Shown piece after piece: positions 6,343-7,464 of a stretch of 7,464 nucleotides of DNA. The first letter of the stretch is position 1, and each line of letters starts with the position of its first letter. The position numbers were made by a program, and so were the translations under genes. The notes beneath the pieces are model-generated. The model searched no databases and was not told the origin of the DNA. It saw only the letters and a list, made by a program, of their open reading frames with translations. Source of the DNA: Candidatus Adiutrix sp. (GTDB taxonomy: Bacteria > Desulfobacterota > Desulfarculia > Adiutricales > Adiutricaceae); assembly GCA_031285975.1 (NCBI GenBank), contig JAITVE010000342.1, positions 1 through 7,464 of the forward strand, in the 5' to 3' direction.

Positions 6343-7409
6343 TACATCACTGGCGGTCGCGGGGCGCACGGAGTTGAGCAAACATTCCACACGCCAAGGA
6401 ACTCGGGGATATATTGTTTATTTGTCTGGTTAAAAATGCCGTCAAAAATAAAAGTATACCCAGGGTTTTCCGTGCTGAAATTTTCTTCTGCCTCTGTGAG
6501 TTCAGTCCACTCAAGAAGCATGAATAGGCGCGGTTCCCAGAACTTTAATTTCTCGAAACCTTTCTTGAGGTTCATCAGGTTCTTGTCTTCTTCACCTGGA
6601 TGTCCGTTAACTGTGCGATTGGCTTTTGAAGACCACGTGGGCGCATTTGTTTCCAAAGTAAAAAAGATGGAAGTATGAAGACTTAATGATTCCTTTTTCT
6701 TTTTCGGACTAAATCTGGCGCTTATGCTATATCGAGGTTTGAACTCACCTGAAAAATCCAGGCTTCCATGACCCATAACAAATTTGCCGGGCCTGGGCGC
6801 GTTCAGTCCATGCCATTCATAGTGGGCCAAAAAGTTTTGCACCCAATCAATGAACTCTTCATCCGGGATGGCCACGCGATCCGTACAAACAAATCTTAAA
6901 ACTGCTTCAGGAATAATTACTTCTAACAGTGTTCCAAACGTTTCTTTCTTTTGATGTAAATTTTGCTCTGAGGTTTCGGTGTTAGGCGGTATTGCTTTAG
7001 TAGTCAATTTTTCGTTTCTGAAAACAGACAGCACAGTTGGCCAACCCACCTTGTCGCTTATATCTTCCCTTGAAATTGTTGCGTTGTCTTTTGGTGGGTC
7101 GAGTTTCTGCCGCAGAGCCTCATTTACGTCAGAGCTATTGGGTCTGGTGCTTATCCCAAAGCTGATGGTCGGGCCGTCCGCTTCTTTTTCCGTCAGATAA
7201 AAATCATAATAGTTGTAATTTGCATCCCATGATTCCGGCATGTCGAAAGCTACGTTGCCCAAGTAATACGTTTTGAGCGGCTCGTTGATGACCGCCGGTT
7301 CGGGCATTTTCGGCTTGGTCGCGTTATTATAGAGATTTTCCAGGAAAGCGGCCAAAACGATGAACCCCACGATTACTATAATCTTGGCGCTGTTTTTACG
7401 CTGTTTCAT
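6342..7409 (-). CDS. Tli4-like type VI secretion immunity protein
   Basis: A 355-residue protein resembling the Tli4 family, periplasmic immunity proteins that neutralise Tle4 phospholipase effectors of type VI secretion. Residues 9-22 form one hydrophobic segment after a basic start (MKQRKNSAK), giving a membrane anchor or uncleaved signal with the body in the periplasm. Family-like blocks are KTYYLGNVAFDMPESW (46-61), FVMGHGSLDFSGEF (210-223), FFTLETN (249-255) and RTVNGHPGEED (265-275). The assignment is from memory of the family pattern. The C-terminal 25 residues, past FDGIFNQT (322-329), look foreign and may be coded by the old dnaX upstream region. The gene is AT-richer than dnaX. A GGGG-containing site (AAAGGGG) lies 5 bases before the ATG. 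No effector is visible in the window, so it is either an orphan or its partner is upstream. Confidence 0.6.
   Translation of the reverse strand: MKQRKNSAKIIVIVGFIVLAAFLENLYNNATKPKMPEPAVINEPLKTYYLGNVAFDMPESWDANYNYYDFYLTEKEADGPTISFGISTRPNSSDVNEALRQKLDPPKDNATISREDISDKVGWPTVLSVFRNEKLTTKAIPPNTETSEQNLHQKKETFGTLLEVIIPEAVLRFVCTDRVAIPDEEFIDWVQNFLAHYEWHGLNAPRPGKFVMGHGSLDFSGEFKPRYSISARFSPKKKKESLSLHTSIFFTLETNAPTWSSKANRTVNGHPGEEDKNLMNLKKGFEKLKFWEPRLFMLLEWTELTEAEENFSTENPGYTFIFDGIFNQTNKQYIPEFLGVWNVCSTPCAPRPPVM
6417..6445 (-). promoter_or_regulatory. Candidate dnaX promoter inside the upstream gene
   Basis: Read on the minus strand: TTGACG (6445-6440), five of six matches to a -35, a 17-base spacer, and AATAAA (6422-6417), four of six matches to a -10. 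Transcription would begin near 6410, about 80 bases before the dnaX start. This would allow core expression independent of the accessory gene. The region is AT-rich, so chance matches are likely. Confidence 0.3.
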
Positions 7410-7464
7410 GATGGCCCCTTTCCTGGTTTTTCGTGCCGTTACTATGAATTACCGACCGGCCAAA
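7410..7464. other. Upstream edge, no gene supported
   Basis: The 55 bases before the Tli4-like gene hold its probable ribosome binding site. On the minus strand a frame ends with TAA at 7452-7450, which could be the tail of a gene beyond the window, but too little is present to say so. No convincing promoter was seen. Confidence 0.3.

Noticed and set aside
6411..6420. TAAACAATA shared by the 3' ends of both accessory genes (also 167-177) as an attachment or insertion site
   Set aside because: Nine AT-rich bases with no extended similarity around them can easily match by chance, and no matching flanking duplication was found.

Overview
The window reads as chromosomal DNA from a GC-rich Gram-negative bacterium. 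A deltaproteobacterial (Desulfovibrio-like) host is my guess from the style of the proteins, not something the sequence proves. A conserved core block on the minus strand, dnaX (6330-4606), ebfC/ybaB (4587-4264) and a DinG/YoaA-type helicase (4257-2335), is very GC-rich and tightly packed, with gaps of 18 and 6 bases. It handles replication and repair: the DnaX clamp-loader subunit, a small DNA-binding protein usually linked to dnaX, and an iron-sulfur superfamily 2 helicase. recR, the usual gene after ebfC, is absent; the helicase takes its place.

The core block is bracketed by visibly AT-richer accessory genes. Upstream (7409-6342, minus) is a membrane-anchored protein that resembles the Tli4 family, the immunity proteins against type VI secretion Tle4 phospholipases. 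No effector gene is in view. Its stop codon overlaps the ribosome binding site of dnaX, which starts at TTG. A candidate promoter inside the 3' end of this gene could give dnaX its own transcription.

At the left end lies a second AT-rich minus-strand gene (1438-167). It encodes a predicted secreted protein made of two diverged copies of one unit, each with four cysteines. I do not recognise the family. It is followed immediately by a strong ribosome binding site and a 22-codon reading frame that runs into a remnant of an IS5-like transposase (1-116). This looks like a gene whose body was lost at an insertion or deletion junction.

Between the two regions, a plus-strand gene (1651-2313) encodes a small multi-pass membrane protein of unknown function. 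It is divergent from the duplicated-domain gene and convergent with the helicase gene. The 212-base divergent spacer is rich in short inverted and direct repeats. One overlaps the -10 of a plausible extended promoter for the duplicated-domain gene, so that gene may be controlled.

No tRNA, rRNA, CRISPR array or origin was seen. The most interesting possibility is an accessory island of orphan immunity-type and secreted envelope proteins placed around essential genes, with the duplicated-domain secreted protein as the undescribed component.
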